A stretch of DNA of 64,000 nucleotides from Acidimicrobiia bacterium (GTDB lineage Bacteria > Actinomycetota > Acidimicrobiia > IMCC26256 > JAGNEX01). The notes beneath the pieces were generated by a model, which did no database searches, was not told where the DNA came from, and saw only the letters and a program-made list of their open reading frames with translations. Of the stretch, positions 37,189 to 46,595 are shown piece by piece; the stretch's first letter is position 1; each line of letters begins with the position of its first letter. Both the position numbers and the translations under genes were made by a program. The stretch spans positions 1,632,905-1,696,904 of the forward strand of contig JACJWE010000001.1 in the NCBI GenBank assembly GCA_020637365.1, read 5' to 3'.

Positions 37189-37524
37189 TCTAGATCGACG
37201 GGGGTGAGCCTGGCAGTCGCATACATGGCGACGACACCTCCGCCCATCACCGACGATCCCGCGAGCACGACAAGCTCGGTTCGTTTGTTGGCGACACTTC
37301 TTCAACACCGCCGACATTCGGTCTCATTGTTGGAAAGGCTCGATGCAGCTTGTTGAAGTGGTAGATGTGGACCAGTTCGTACCCGAAACGGAGAACGTCA
37401 CGCAGCGCCGCCCGGCACCCCAACTTGCCGAGTAGGTCAGGTCCGTAACGTCCTCATCGGCATCGCCATCAAACATCAGGAAGCGAATGCCGCTATGAAT
37501 GCTGTCCGGTAGCTCGCGTGACAT
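37159..37524 (-). CDS. Hypothetical protein, frameshifted
   Basis: Minus-strand frames give MSRELPDSIHSGIRFLMFDG, DADEDVTDLTY, then in the next frame LLGKLGCRAALRDVLRFGYE, LVHIYHFNKLHRAFPTM, and in a third frame SVMGGGVVAMYATARLTPVD to a stop at 37159. Coding-like but unrecognised. It overlaps the operator of the FitAB-like pair at its 3' end. Confidence 0.35.
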
Positions 37525-37603
37525 ACCACCGCTTGTGGTGCCGGAGGCATGTCGTCACACGGGGCCACGTCGACGCGGCATACAGCAAACCTGGAGGACC
37601 TTG

Positions 37604-38935
37604 TTGAACCAACCATCGACCGACCACACCCGCGCCGAGCGGCACGCCGACTGGGTGGAACGCGACCGGACGCGGATCTGGCATGGGTTCACCCAGATGT
37701 CGACCTTCGCAGAGAATGCCCCGATCATCGTCGAACGCGCAGAGGGCCGGGAGCTGATCGACGTTGACGGGTGGCGGTACCTCGACGCGATCAGTTCGCT
37801 GTGGGTGACCACCCTGGGACACAACCTGCCCGAACTTAACGAGGCGATCGTCGACCAGCTCGGCCGGGTGTCGCATACCATCATGTTGGGGCACGGCAAC
37901 AAGGCGACCATCGAACTGGCAGAGGCCTTGACGCCACGGGTGCCGGTCGCCGACCCCCGATTCCTCTTCGCTTCCGATGGCGCAGCGGCGGTCGAACAGG
38001 CCCTCAAGATCGCCTTCCAGTATTGGGTCAATCAGGGCGTTGAGGGGCGCGACACGTATCTGAGCTTCGGAGGCGCCTATCACGGGGACACGATTGGTTC
38101 GGTGTCGGTCGGGGCAGACGGATTCGGCACCGACATCTTTAATCCCCTGCGCTTCGATGTCGTCCGTGCACCGGGTTTTGACGACCCCGCATGCATGACC
38201 GAGGCAGTGCGCATGATCGCCGAGCACCGCGATTCGCTGGCGGCGGTCGTGGTGGAGCCGCTCGTCCAAGGCGCCGCCGGCATCCAGGTGTTGGGAGCGG
38301 AACATTTCTTGCCGCTCGCCGCGGCGTGTCGAGAACATGACGTGCTCCTGCTCGTCGATGAGGTAGCCACCGGATTCGGTCGCACCGGAACGCTGTTTGC
38401 GTCAGATCAGATTCGCTCGCTGGGCGAATTCGCTCCCGATCTGATGGCGATCGGCAAGGGGCTCACCGGCGGGTATCTGCCGATGTCGGCCACCGTCGCT
38501 GCTGGCCACGTGGCTAACGCATTTCTCGGCCCCGACCTCGGGCCGAACACGCTCTACCACGGACATTCGTTCAGCGGAAACGCCGCATCTGCGGCTGCCG
38601 CACTCGCCCACCTGCGCCTGTTCGACGAGTGGGATGTGTTGTCGCAGGTTCAGAGCGCCGCAGCGCACATGGCCGACGCGTTGGCCGCTCAGGTCGCTGC
38701 ACTGCCCCAAGTTCGTCAGGTGCGTCAATGCGGTCTGATGGTCGGCATCGAACTGGCTCCCCCCGCCGACGGGCTGCTGTGGGGTCGCAAGACGGCGAAG
38801 TCCTGCGTGCAACAAGGCGTGTTGGTCCGTCCCCTCGGCGACGTTATCGTGCTGATGCCGATCCTGACGTCGACGTCCGACGAAATCGAACGCATGGTAG
38901 CGGCCACCTCTGCGGCGATCGCCCAGTTGGGATGA
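37604..38935 (+). CDS. bioA: Adenosylmethionine-8-amino-7-oxononanoate aminotransferase
   Basis: A class-III PLP aminotransferase of 443 aa, second-last steps of biotin synthesis (KAPA to DAPA). Blocks: WHGFTQMSTFAENAPIIVER, YLDAISSLWVTTLGH, FLFASDGAAAVEQALKIAFQ, LLLVDEVATGFGRTGTLFA and AIGKGLTGGYLPMSAT, where the Lys binds PLP. HGFTQMSTF is characteristic of BioA rather than other class-III enzymes. TTG 37604 (or 37601) is chosen from the GGAGGA site at 37593-37598. It is followed by bioF after 3 bases. Confidence 0.92.
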   Translation: MNQPSTDHTRAERHADWVERDRTRIWHGFTQMSTFAENAPIIVERAEGRELIDVDGWRYLDAISSLWVTTLGHNLPELNEAIVDQLGRVSHTIMLGHGNKATIELAEALTPRVPVADPRFLFASDGAAAVEQALKIAFQYWVNQGVEGRDTYLSFGGAYHGDTIGSVSVGADGFGTDIFNPLRFDVVRAPGFDDPACMTEAVRMIAEHRDSLAAVVVEPLVQGAAGIQVLGAEHFLPLAAACREHDVLLLVDEVATGFGRTGTLFASDQIRSLGEFAPDLMAIGKGLTGGYLPMSATVAAGHVANAFLGPDLGPNTLYHGHSFSGNAASAAAALAHLRLFDEWDVLSQVQSAAAHMADALAAQVAALPQVRQVRQCGLMVGIELAPPADGLLWGRKTAKSCVQQGVLVRPLGDVIVLMPILTSTSDEIERMVAATSAAIAQLG

Positions 38936-38938
38936 GCC

Positions 38939-40143
38939 GTGTGGTCTGAGATCTTCGATCGACGCCTCGACGAGATCCGAGCTGCTGACCGGTGGCGCCA
39001 GCTCCGGCCGTTGACCGCGGGCACAGGCGACACCGTGCTCTGCGATACGGGTGAGCACCTGGTTTCGTTCGCGTCGAATGACTACTTGGGTCTTAGCCAG
39101 CATCCTTCGGTGCGCCGTGCTGCGGTCGAAACGATTGGGCGATACGGCACCGGGGCGGGCAGTTCTCGGCTGATCGTCGGATCGAGGTCGTTGCACCACG
39201 AGTTGGAACATGCGTTGGCTCAACACAAGAAGGCCGAGGCAGCGCTGGTCTTCCCGACCGGCTATCAGGCGAATTTGGGTGCCTTGGGGCGATCTGCGCT
39301 GCATCGTCGGCGCTGCCGGTCCTGATCTGCGACGAGCTGAATCACGCTTCACTGATCGACGGGTCGCGTCTGGCGCGAGCCCAGATCGACGTCTATCGGC
39401 ATGGCGACACCGATCATGCCGAAGCGTTGCTCCGTAAACACCGAGGTCGACCGGCGGTGATCGTCACCGACTCGGTGTTCTCGATGGACGGCGACCTGGC
39501 ACCGATCGGGCGGCTATCGGCCTTGGCAGCGCAACATCGGGCGCTGTTGTTGCTCGACGACGCCCATGACGTCTTCGAGGACCTTGAAGAGCCTCATCCT
39601 GGGTGCACGGTCGTGCGGGTCGGGACATTGTCGAAAACCCTTGGCTCCCTCGGCGGGTTCGTGACGGGGAGCCGCCCACTCGTACATCTGCTCGTGAATA
39701 CGGCCAGGTCAGGGATCTTTACAACGGCACCGACTCCCGCTCAGTGCGCGGCCGCCTTGACCGCGATCGAGCTGGTCGAAGGGTCCGAGGGCGAGCGTTT
39801 GCGCTCTCGACTGCGCGGCTACGTCGACACTCTGGCCCCCGGCCACCCCACGGCGATTCTGCCCGTGTTGTTGGGAGAGGAGCATCGGGCTTTGGAAGTC
39901 GCGAACGAGTTACGAGCCAGGGGCATGTTGGTGCCAGCCATCCGCCCACCGACGGTTCCGCCCGGGAGTTCACGTCTGCGCATCACCTTGTCGGCGCTGC
40001 ATTCGAGAGAGCAGATCCAAGCTCTGGCCGCTGCTCTCACCGATCTGCAGCTCACCCCAGGTCTGGCCGAGATGCGCTCGACGATGGGGCACGCAGCGGT
40101 CGTCGCGGCCCAGACCGACCCTGCCCGTCAGGATTCTCGATGA
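38939..40143 (+). CDS. bioF: 8-amino-7-oxononanoate synthase, frameshifted
   Basis: PLP enzyme joining pimeloyl thioester and alanine. GTG 38939. First frame: SFASNDYLGLSQHPSVRRAA, GTGAGSSRLIVGSRSLHHEL, FPTGYQANLGAL. Adding one G in the run at 39287-39290 continues GAICAASSALPVLICDELNH, then SVFSMDGDLAPI, LLLDDAHDVF and VGTLSKTLGSLGGF with the PLP Lys. Total about 401 aa. It ends in an ATGA overlap with bioD. Confidence 0.92.
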
Positions 40144-40904
40144 GCAACGGTGGAGCCCGCCCGCTCCTGCTCGTCCTGGGAACGGGCACCGAGGTCGGCA
40201 AGACGTGGGTTGGGGTCTCGATTGTGGAGCGGTGCCGCGCATGGGGTTGGCATGTGCAGGCCCGCAAACCTGCACAGAGCTTTGACCCAACGTCGGGTGA
40301 CCCGACCGATGCTGAGCTCCTCGCCAGAGCCACCGGCGAGGATCCCGCGACCGTCTGCGCGCTGTCCTATCCCGTACCGATGGCTCCGCCGATGGCTGCC
40401 GAAGCGCTCGGACTTGCCCCGGTCACCTTGTCAGACCTCGTCGGTCTGGTGACCTGGAACGCTCCGACCTCGACGGACTCGTCGGGATCGCCGGACTCGA
40501 CCGGATCGCCGGACTCGACCGGATCGCCGGACTCGACCGGATCGCCGGACTCGACCGGATCGTCGGGCGCGGCGGGATCCTCGGGCAGCGTTGGACTTCG
40601 TTTGGTCGAGGCAGCAGGAGGAGTTCGCTCACCACAAGCCGTCGACGGCGATTGCGTCGACCTCGCCCGGGCGTTACACCCCGACGCGATGTTGTTGGTT
40701 GCCCACGCGGGACTGGGGACCATTTCAGCGGTTCGCCACGGCGTCAGAGCCCTCGCAGGCTTCGAACCGGTCGTATTGCTCAACTTTTACGACCGAGCGG
40801 ACGAGTTGCACCGCCGCAACGCCCGCTGGCTGGCAGATCGCGACGGCTTCCGTATCGCCACCTCGGTCGAGGAAGCACTCTCGCTGCTCGCCCTGGGCAC
40901 TTAG
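40140..40904 (+). CDS. bioD: Dethiobiotin synthetase with hexapeptide-repeat insertion
   Basis: ATP-dependent ring-closing enzyme of biotin synthesis. P-loop GTGTEVGKTWVGVSI at the N-terminus, KPAQSFDPT (substrate Lys region), RLVEAAGGVRSP (BioD signature) and VLLNFYDRADELHRRN. Between residues 112 and 153 the protein carries a low-complexity insert with four exact SPDSTG repeats, set just before the signature strand. The ATG at 40140 overlaps the bioF stop. bioB and bioC are not in the window. Confidence 0.9.
   Translation: MSNGGARPLLLVLGTGTEVGKTWVGVSIVERCRAWGWHVQARKPAQSFDPTSGDPTDAELLARATGEDPATVCALSYPVPMAPPMAAEALGLAPVTLSDLVGLVTWNAPTSTDSSGSPDSTGSPDSTGSPDSTGSPDSTGSSGAAGSSGSVGLRLVEAAGGVRSPQAVDGDCVDLARALHPDAMLLVAHAGLGTISAVRHGVRALAGFEPVVLLNFYDRADELHRRNARWLADRDGFRIATSVEEALSLLALGT
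40488..40559 (+). repeat. 18-bp minisatellite, four units, inside bioD
   Basis: Four identical in-frame units of tcgccggactcgaccgga encode SPDSTG each. Units start at 40488, 40506, 40524 and 40542, with partial units on both sides (GACTCGTCGGGA before, TCGTCGGGC after). Being identical at the DNA level they probably arose by recent slippage. Confidence 0.95.
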
Positions 40905-41169
40905 GTGACTGGTGTCAAACGCGTGGCGCACGTCTCGACGTCCCGACATCACCGCTCGCGGCGTCCTCAATTCCGCCATTACCGACGGACAGTGACGAAA
41001 TCTCGTCCTTGCGGGTAGCGCGCCGGAACGCCGATCCACACACCGACGTTTAACACCACCCACCTATCCGTTGGGGTTCTCCCGACGGACCGTACCCTGA
41101 GCGGGCGCCAATCCCCAGCCACGGCACCCCGGCTAGCTACAGCGCCCGACCAGCGACGGCGTCCACCCG

Positions 41170-42873
41170 CTAGCCGGCGTCGGTGGTGGTGATGACCCAG
41201 GCATTCTCGACATCGATGGCATTGCCAGCCAGCGTTTCCAGGGTGACCTGATCGGTCGTCGAATCGATGACGACCACTGCGAAGGGCGAACCGTCACTCG
41301 TGCGGTGGAGTGTCCAACCTTCGGGCGCAATCGGTTCGGCTGAAAGCGCCTGCGGATCAGGCACTCCTGGACCATCAGCATTGATTCTGACCTGAACATG
41401 GTCATCGGGTTCGACAAGTGCGCCACCCACCTGCACCACCAGCATGGTCTGTGGTGCTTCGTCGTCGACCGTTTCCCTCACCGCGCCGTCGATCTGGACG
41501 ACTCCATTGGCGAATCCACCAGCATTGGCTATGGGAGCGATCGAGAACTCAGCGGTACCACCGTCGACCTCGATGGGCTGGTCAGCATCGCCAGCGAACC
41601 GCTGGACGACGGCATAGGTCATGTGGTCCCCGAGGTCACGGTCGAGGTAACGGCGGTCGGACAACCGATCGACCGACTCCAAGACGAGCGTGGCGCCCGC
41701 TTCGACCCGATCAATCAACCATGACGGCTGGTATCGGTCCCACTGCACAACCTGGAACTGGTGAGCGAATGCTGCGAGCATCTCGCGAATGTTGAGGCGG
41801 AACGAATCGCCCAACAGCACCAGATCGTCGAGCATCGGCAGGCCGTCGACCGCTGCATCCCGGGTCTCAACCGAAAGCCCGCGCCGTTTGGCAGCATCAT
41901 CAGAAACCACGTAGTCGGTGTCACCGTTGGTTCGTTCAACCGCTTTGGGACGCTTCAGCACCCACCGCTCGGTCTGCTCGGTCGCTTGAAGCCCGCCGAG
42001 TACGGCGATGTCGCCTCGGTACGGCAACGACCGCACAAACGACAAGCCCCCCGCCGCATCTGCCTGAGGCAGGTAATCGTTCATGATGGCTGCGCCGGTG
42101 ACAGCGGCACCGAGGGAGTTCCAGTGGGTGTCTCTCATCCAGTACAGGATGTGGGTGGGGCCGTGCACCGATTTTGCTTCTTCGAGAACTCCCCAGGCGT
42201 CGACAAAACGCGGGAAAGGTGCGACGAGCAGTGCCGCCCGAAGTCGCTCTTGCGCGTCGATTGCACATGCGGCGAACTCGCGGAGGGTGTCGGTCATATG
42301 TTCTGGGTAGATCGCCTGTTTGACCGGCGGCACGACCGTGAGCGGGTCGGCGCCCATCGCGTAGGCCATGCGACTAACCCGCAGCATCTCGGCGACGGTC
42401 GGCTCGACGAACTCACCCATATGGCAGGGCTCTTGAACCGCTCGCCGGTAGTACATCCAGCCGTCGGTACCCAGGAGCACCTTGTCGGGATTCGGACTGT
42501 CGTCGAGCACCTTCCAGCGGAACATCGCCTGGGCTTCGACGATACGGGTGCGGAGGGGAAAGGTCTCGACCATTTTGGTTTCAAGATCGCTGAAATAGCT
42601 GCCGTCAGACACTGCGGACCACGACAACTCGGGGGTTTTGGTCGGCGCACGGTTCTCCAACATGGGCGAACGGCGACCCGTGAGCCACAGCCCAAAAGGC
42701 ACCAACAAGCAGAGTGACGCGCAGATCCCGATCGCGAGCGCGTGGCTCCGCGGTATCGGCGAGTCGGACTCGGCGCGATCACCAGACCGAGCTTCGTCAG
42801 AGCGGGAGTGGGGACCCGAGTCCGGGGGACGGTGAGGTTCTGAGAAAGGCGAGTCGTTGCGGTCAGTAGCCAA
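41170..42873 (-). CDS. AlgJ/AlgX-like SGNH acyltransferase
   Basis: A 567-aa protein with a polar, Ser/Asp-rich N-terminal cytoplasmic stretch, one membrane anchor (residues 45-66, LAIGICASLCLLVPFGLWL) and an outer SGNH domain: RDTHWNSLGAAVTGAAIMND (DxHW block), LVLLGDSFRLNIREML (nucleophile Ser) and LLGTDGWMYYRRAV typical of AlgJ/AlgX. The C-terminal 150 residues look like a beta-sandwich, possibly carbohydrate-binding. Paralogue of the gene at 9460. It overlaps the dehydrogenase above by 11 bases. Confidence 0.85.
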   Translation of the reverse strand: MATDRNDSPFSEPHRPPDSGPHSRSDEARSGDRAESDSPIPRSHALAIGICASLCLLVPFGLWLTGRRSPMLENRAPTKTPELSWSAVSDGSYFSDLETKMVETFPLRTRIVEAQAMFRWKVLDDSPNPDKVLLGTDGWMYYRRAVQEPCHMGEFVEPTVAEMLRVSRMAYAMGADPLTVVPPVKQAIYPEHMTDTLREFAACAIDAQERLRAALLVAPFPRFVDAWGVLEEAKSVHGPTHILYWMRDTHWNSLGAAVTGAAIMNDYLPQADAAGGLSFVRSLPYRGDIAVLGGLQATEQTERWVLKRPKAVERTNGDTDYVVSDDAAKRRGLSVETRDAAVDGLPMLDDLVLLGDSFRLNIREMLAAFAHQFQVVQWDRYQPSWLIDRVEAGATLVLESVDRLSDRRYLDRDLGDHMTYAVVQRFAGDADQPIEVDGGTAEFSIAPIANAGGFANGVVQIDGAVRETVDDEAPQTMLVVQVGGALVEPDDHVQVRINADGPGVPDPQALSAEPIAPEGWTLHRTSDGSPFAVVVIDSTTDQVTLETLAGNAIDVENAWVITTTDAG

Positions 42874-43792
42874 GGCCGGGATCCACGATTCCGAGGAGCT
42901 GTTGACCCTTTATCCAACGTTCAACGTTCTGGGTAATCCGAGTACCCAGAAGCGGCACTGCCATCGTTGGGGTGTTGGCTGTGTGGGGCGTGATAATGCA
43001 TGTATCGATCTGCCACAATGGATGACCTTCAGGTAGAGGTTCAGGGTCTGTGACGTCCAGCCCTGCTCCCCCGATCGACTGATTCTGCAGGGCGGCGACG
43101 AGATCGTCGGTCACGATGTGCGCCCCGCGAGCGACATTGACGACCCAGGCGTGTCGCGGCAACACGTCGAGCTCCGGTGCAGCGATACAGCCGACCGTCT
43201 CGGGCGTCAGAGCAAGCGCCAAGAACACAACGTCAGCATCCTTGAGTACCGTCCGCCGATCCTCAAGCGCCACGACTCGATCGGCACCGGCTAGCGGGGT
43301 TGCGGTGCGGCGCACCACGGTGATCTTGGTGCGAAACGGCTGAAGCAACCGGATGAGCGTTGTGCAGATGCCTCCAGCGCCGAAGATGACGACGTTGGCG
43401 CCGAGGAGGTTGGTGCCGACTTCGTCGTTCTGCCACTCAGTCCGCCGTGCGTAACTGGCGATGTGACGCATCCCCGTCAGCGCCAAAGCGAGCGCATGTT
43501 CCGCGACCGGCTCGGCGTATACACCTTGACCAGCGGTGAACACGATGTCACCCTCGATCAGGTCGACGAACGGCTCGACGCCAGCGAACGGGAGTTGGAC
43601 CCACCCCAGGTGGTCACCCTCCGCGGCCAACACCGCTGAAAGGTCCGAAGCACGGCTCGGAAGCCCCCAAATCAGTGCACTCGCCTCGCCGACCGGTGCT
43701 ACTCGGCCGCCGCCGCTTTCCACCGCACCATGCATCCACGACGGTGAGTCCTCTGGCAGGACCGCCACCAACGGCGTCGATTCACCACTCAC
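42863..43792 (-). CDS. D-2-hydroxyacid dehydrogenase family protein
   Basis: A 309-aa NAD-binding protein. LLGANVVIFGAGGICTTLIR is the Rossmann dinucleotide loop (GxGGI), WVVNVARGAHIVTDDLVAAL and GAGLDVTDPEPLPEGHPLW are the D-isomer specific dehydrogenase signatures, and ITPHTANTPTM carries the catalytic His. The first 100 residues form the substrate domain. Substrate cannot be told from sequence; relatives include hydroxypyruvate and glyoxylate reductases. It is co-transcribed with the SGNH acyltransferase. Confidence 0.88.
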   Translation of the reverse strand: MSGESTPLVAVLPEDSPSWMHGAVESGGGRVAPVGEASALIWGLPSRASDLSAVLAAEGDHLGWVQLPFAGVEPFVDLIEGDIVFTAGQGVYAEPVAEHALALALTGMRHIASYARRTEWQNDEVGTNLLGANVVIFGAGGICTTLIRLLQPFRTKITVVRRTATPLAGADRVVALEDRRTVLKDADVVFLALALTPETVGCIAAPELDVLPRHAWVVNVARGAHIVTDDLVAALQNQSIGGAGLDVTDPEPLPEGHPLWQIDTCIITPHTANTPTMAVPLLGTRITQNVERWIKGQQLLGIVDPGLGY

Positions 43793-43913
43793 GGTTCAAC
43801 CTCCACCTCGACATCGAGACCGCCGTTTCTAGCCCAGGTCGTCGCAAATCTCTGGACGCAGACACCGACCGGTCGCTTCAGGGCAAGCATGTCGCTTCAG
43901 ATCGCACGTCGCT

Positions 43914-45148
43914 TCAGATAGGCAGTCCACCGGCGGCGCTCCCGACCGAACCGGTATCGCGGTAGGCGTCGATGGCTCGCTGGGCGATACGCCACTGGTG
44001 GATCTCGTCGGCGCCGTCGGCCAGGCGGGCCCAACGGGCGTGCTGATACATGTCGGCGAGCGGTGTGTCGGTGGAATAGCCGAGCGCCCCATAGACCTGC
44101 ACGGCCCGGTCGACGATCCGGTTGAGTGCGTTGGCAACAAAGTGTTTGGCCATCGACACTTCGCTCTTGAAATCGTCGCCGCGGTCGATCTTGTAGGCCG
44201 CGTGCAGCACCATCAACTTCGACTGATACAGCTCCATCGTCGAGTCTGCGATCAACCACTGAATGCCTTGTTTCTCGGCCAAGACCGAACCATGCGAATA
44301 GCGATTCAGCGCCCGGTCGATCATCATGTCGAGCGCCAGCTCGGCCTGGGCGATCCACCTCATACAGTGCGCCAGCCGCGCTGGACCGAGGCGGGCTTGC
44401 CCAAGCTTGTGGCCGCCACCGCGCTCCCCCAGCAAGTTGGTCACGGGTACGCGTAGGTCTTCGATCAAGATCTCTGAATGGCCGGTCGAACCGTGCATCG
44501 TTTCGATCTGACGCACCTCGGTCCAGCCATCTGAGGGGATGTCGACGATGAAGGCGCTGTTAGCTCCCCGCACGTCGTCGAAGTCGCCTTCCGTGCGGGC
44601 GATCAAGATGGCGAACGTCGCTCGATGAGCGTTTGAGATGAACCATTTGTGTCCATTGATAACCCACTCGTCGCCGTCGAGCACGGCATGGGTGCGGATC
44701 AGCGTGGGGTCCGATCCGGCGACTTCGGGTTCGGTCATCGCAAAACACGACATCGCCCGTCCACGACAAAGCGGCCCGAGATACCGATCCTTCTGTTCGG
44801 CGGTCCCCCAGTGCAGCAACGTATGCATGTTGCCTTCGTCCGGCGCCTGACAGTTGAGCACCCACGGCCCGTAGTAGGTCTTAGCGGCCTCGGCCTGCAC
44901 CATCGCCATCTGGGTGTGGGTCAGCCCCATACCGCCCCATTCCGGCGGCATGTGCGGCAGCCACAGGTCGGCCTTCTGAGCCTGAGCGCGCATACCGAGC
45001 AGCACTTCGACATAACGGCCCCGGTCGGTCTCGTCCAGCCGTTCCAAACGGATCTCGGCTTCCCCGGAACGACGACGTCTTCGATGAATGCGCGAACCCG
45101 CCCTCGCAATGCTTCGAGTTCGGGCGAAAACGTGAAGTCAATACTCAT
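43914..45148 (-). CDS. Acyl-CoA dehydrogenase, frameshifted
   Basis: About 411 aa. ATG 45148, MSIDFTFSPELEALRGRVRA, FIEDVVVPG, then one G missing in the run near 45063-45066; adding it gives EAEIRLERLDETDRGRYVEV in the main frame. Blocks: CFAMTEPEVAGSDPTLIRTH, GDEWVINGHKWFISNAHRA, VQVYGALGYSTDTPLADMYQ. This belongs to the bacterial FadE-like group related to ACAD10/11 proteins. Fatty acid or steroid side-chain oxidation is likely. It is divergent from the SDR gene at 45397. Confidence 0.9.
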
Positions 45149-45396
45149 CTGAGCCGCTCCCCTGGTCGTCAGGCGCATCATTCTACGAACGCGACACACT
45201 GATCGTCCCGAGATCGGCGCTCACATCAATGCCAGACCGTTCCGCCCTAGCCATTTCATCGATCTCGGCCACCGTTCAGAAGTCAGATCTACGGTCGGCT
45301 CTCAGCGACCTGGCTGAATGTCGCGACTCCGCGACCGGACCACGACGTTTCACACGAGGCGCCTAGACAACGACGAACAACACGGAGGTCATAGAG

Positions 45397-46149
45397 ATGG
45401 TTGATACTCAAAGACGAGTCGGTTTGGTTACCAACGGCACGGAGTATGCAGGTCCGGCACTTGCCCGCGCGTTTGCCCAGAACGGTTACAACGTGGTGAT
45501 CGCCGATCCGGCCGATGGCCTTGTCGACGAACTCAAGTCGGCAGGCGTCGATGTCGTCGACGTCAAAGGGGCAACAGACATGACCGCCGAAGGAAACGCC
45601 GACAAGATGGTCAAAGCCGCTTTGGACGCCTTTGGACGGCTGGATTCTGCAACCAGCTTTGGGGGCGACATCATGCTGGGAGCGTTCCTGGATTCCTCGA
45701 TCGAGGACCTGCGGAGCATGGTTGTCGGTGGGCTTGAAGCTCCCTACCGGTTCCTGAAAGCGGTGACACGCCCGATGGTCGAGGCGCGAAGCGGCCAAAT
45801 ACTGGTGATTGCAAGCGCCACGGGCATGAAGCCATACCCAAATGCTGCGATCTACTCGACCGTTCGCGCAGCAGCGGTGATGCTCGCCAAATCGGTTGCC
45901 GTCGAGGTCGCCTATTACGGAGTGCAGGTCAACGCGATCGGGACCCACTTCATGAACTTTCCGGGTTTCGACGCTGCTCTTGGGACTGCCGATCCGGTCA
46001 TTCGGCATCAGATGGAGCAGCTCAACCCCGAAGGCAGGTTCGGCTCGATGGAAGGTTTCGCGAATCTCTGTTTGGCATTTCTCGACGGAAAAAGTGACTT
46101 CGTCACGGGGCAGATGATCGCCAACGACGGCGGTTGGACGGTCGTCTGA
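45397..46149 (+). CDS. Short-chain dehydrogenase/reductase, divergent active site
   Basis: A 250-aa SDR-fold protein behind a GGAGG site. The cofactor loop reads VTNGTEYAGPALARAFAQNG (TGxxxGxG degenerated), and the end VTGQMIANDGGWTVV is classic SDR. The active-site helix is IYSTVRAAAVMLAKS: the YxxxK motif reads YxxxR, and the Ser at ASATGM is kept. Whether it still reduces a substrate is open. Together with the divergent acyl-CoA dehydrogenase and the downstream TetR genes it may form a lipid-degradation locus. Confidence 0.82.
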   Translation: MVDTQRRVGLVTNGTEYAGPALARAFAQNGYNVVIADPADGLVDELKSAGVDVVDVKGATDMTAEGNADKMVKAALDAFGRLDSATSFGGDIMLGAFLDSSIEDLRSMVVGGLEAPYRFLKAVTRPMVEARSGQILVIASATGMKPYPNAAIYSTVRAAAVMLAKSVAVEVAYYGVQVNAIGTHFMNFPGFDAALGTADPVIRHQMEQLNPEGRFGSMEGFANLCLAFLDGKSDFVTGQMIANDGGWTVV

Positions 46150-46357
46150 TCGTCCTTCTCACTTCCGATGCGTCGACCGCGCCGGATCGGGCGGGCGCCG
46201 AGGATGCCGATGGGTTAACGAACGAGCTGGCCACGCGCTGTTGCGCTCCGGCACACCCACACCGATAGCGCCGAAACCTCAGGTGGGCCGCAGCAGGATA
46301 TGAGGGACTCTTGCTGCGGCCCCTGTGAGGATCACGTTCCTGGAGGAAACGTGTGTG

Positions 46358-46393
46358 TTGGGGGTTACACACCCCCCCCAAAGAGGGGTGTGT
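46358..46393 (+). promoter_or_regulatory. Overlapping alternative hairpins
   Basis: The 8-C run at 46372-46379 can pair with TTGGGGG at 46358-46364 or with GGGGTGTGT at 46385-46393 (via ACACACCCC at 46367-46375, a perfect 9-bp stem). The two hairpins exclude each other. It lies about 200 bases after the SDR stop and 200 before the TetR start: a terminator, or an attenuator-like switch. No T-run follows. The rest of 46150-46595 has no gene; short inverted repeats occur at 46437-46456 (AACTTT/AAAGTT) and 46505-46526 (GTTGAA/TTCAAC). Confidence 0.45.
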
Positions 46394-46595
46394 CAGTCTT
46401 CTCGGCGTGGCGGGCTCGGATGTGGGGCGTGTGAACAACTTTGAACTTAGAAAGTTTGCCCAACAGATCCGAGCCGCTTCACCGGACGACATTGAAACTG
46501 TAACGTTGAACCTCCAATGTTTCAACATCCAGGGAAAATCTTGATAGAAAGTCGCCGGAACAAGCGCGCGAGCGCGACCACACGGAAAGTTGAGT

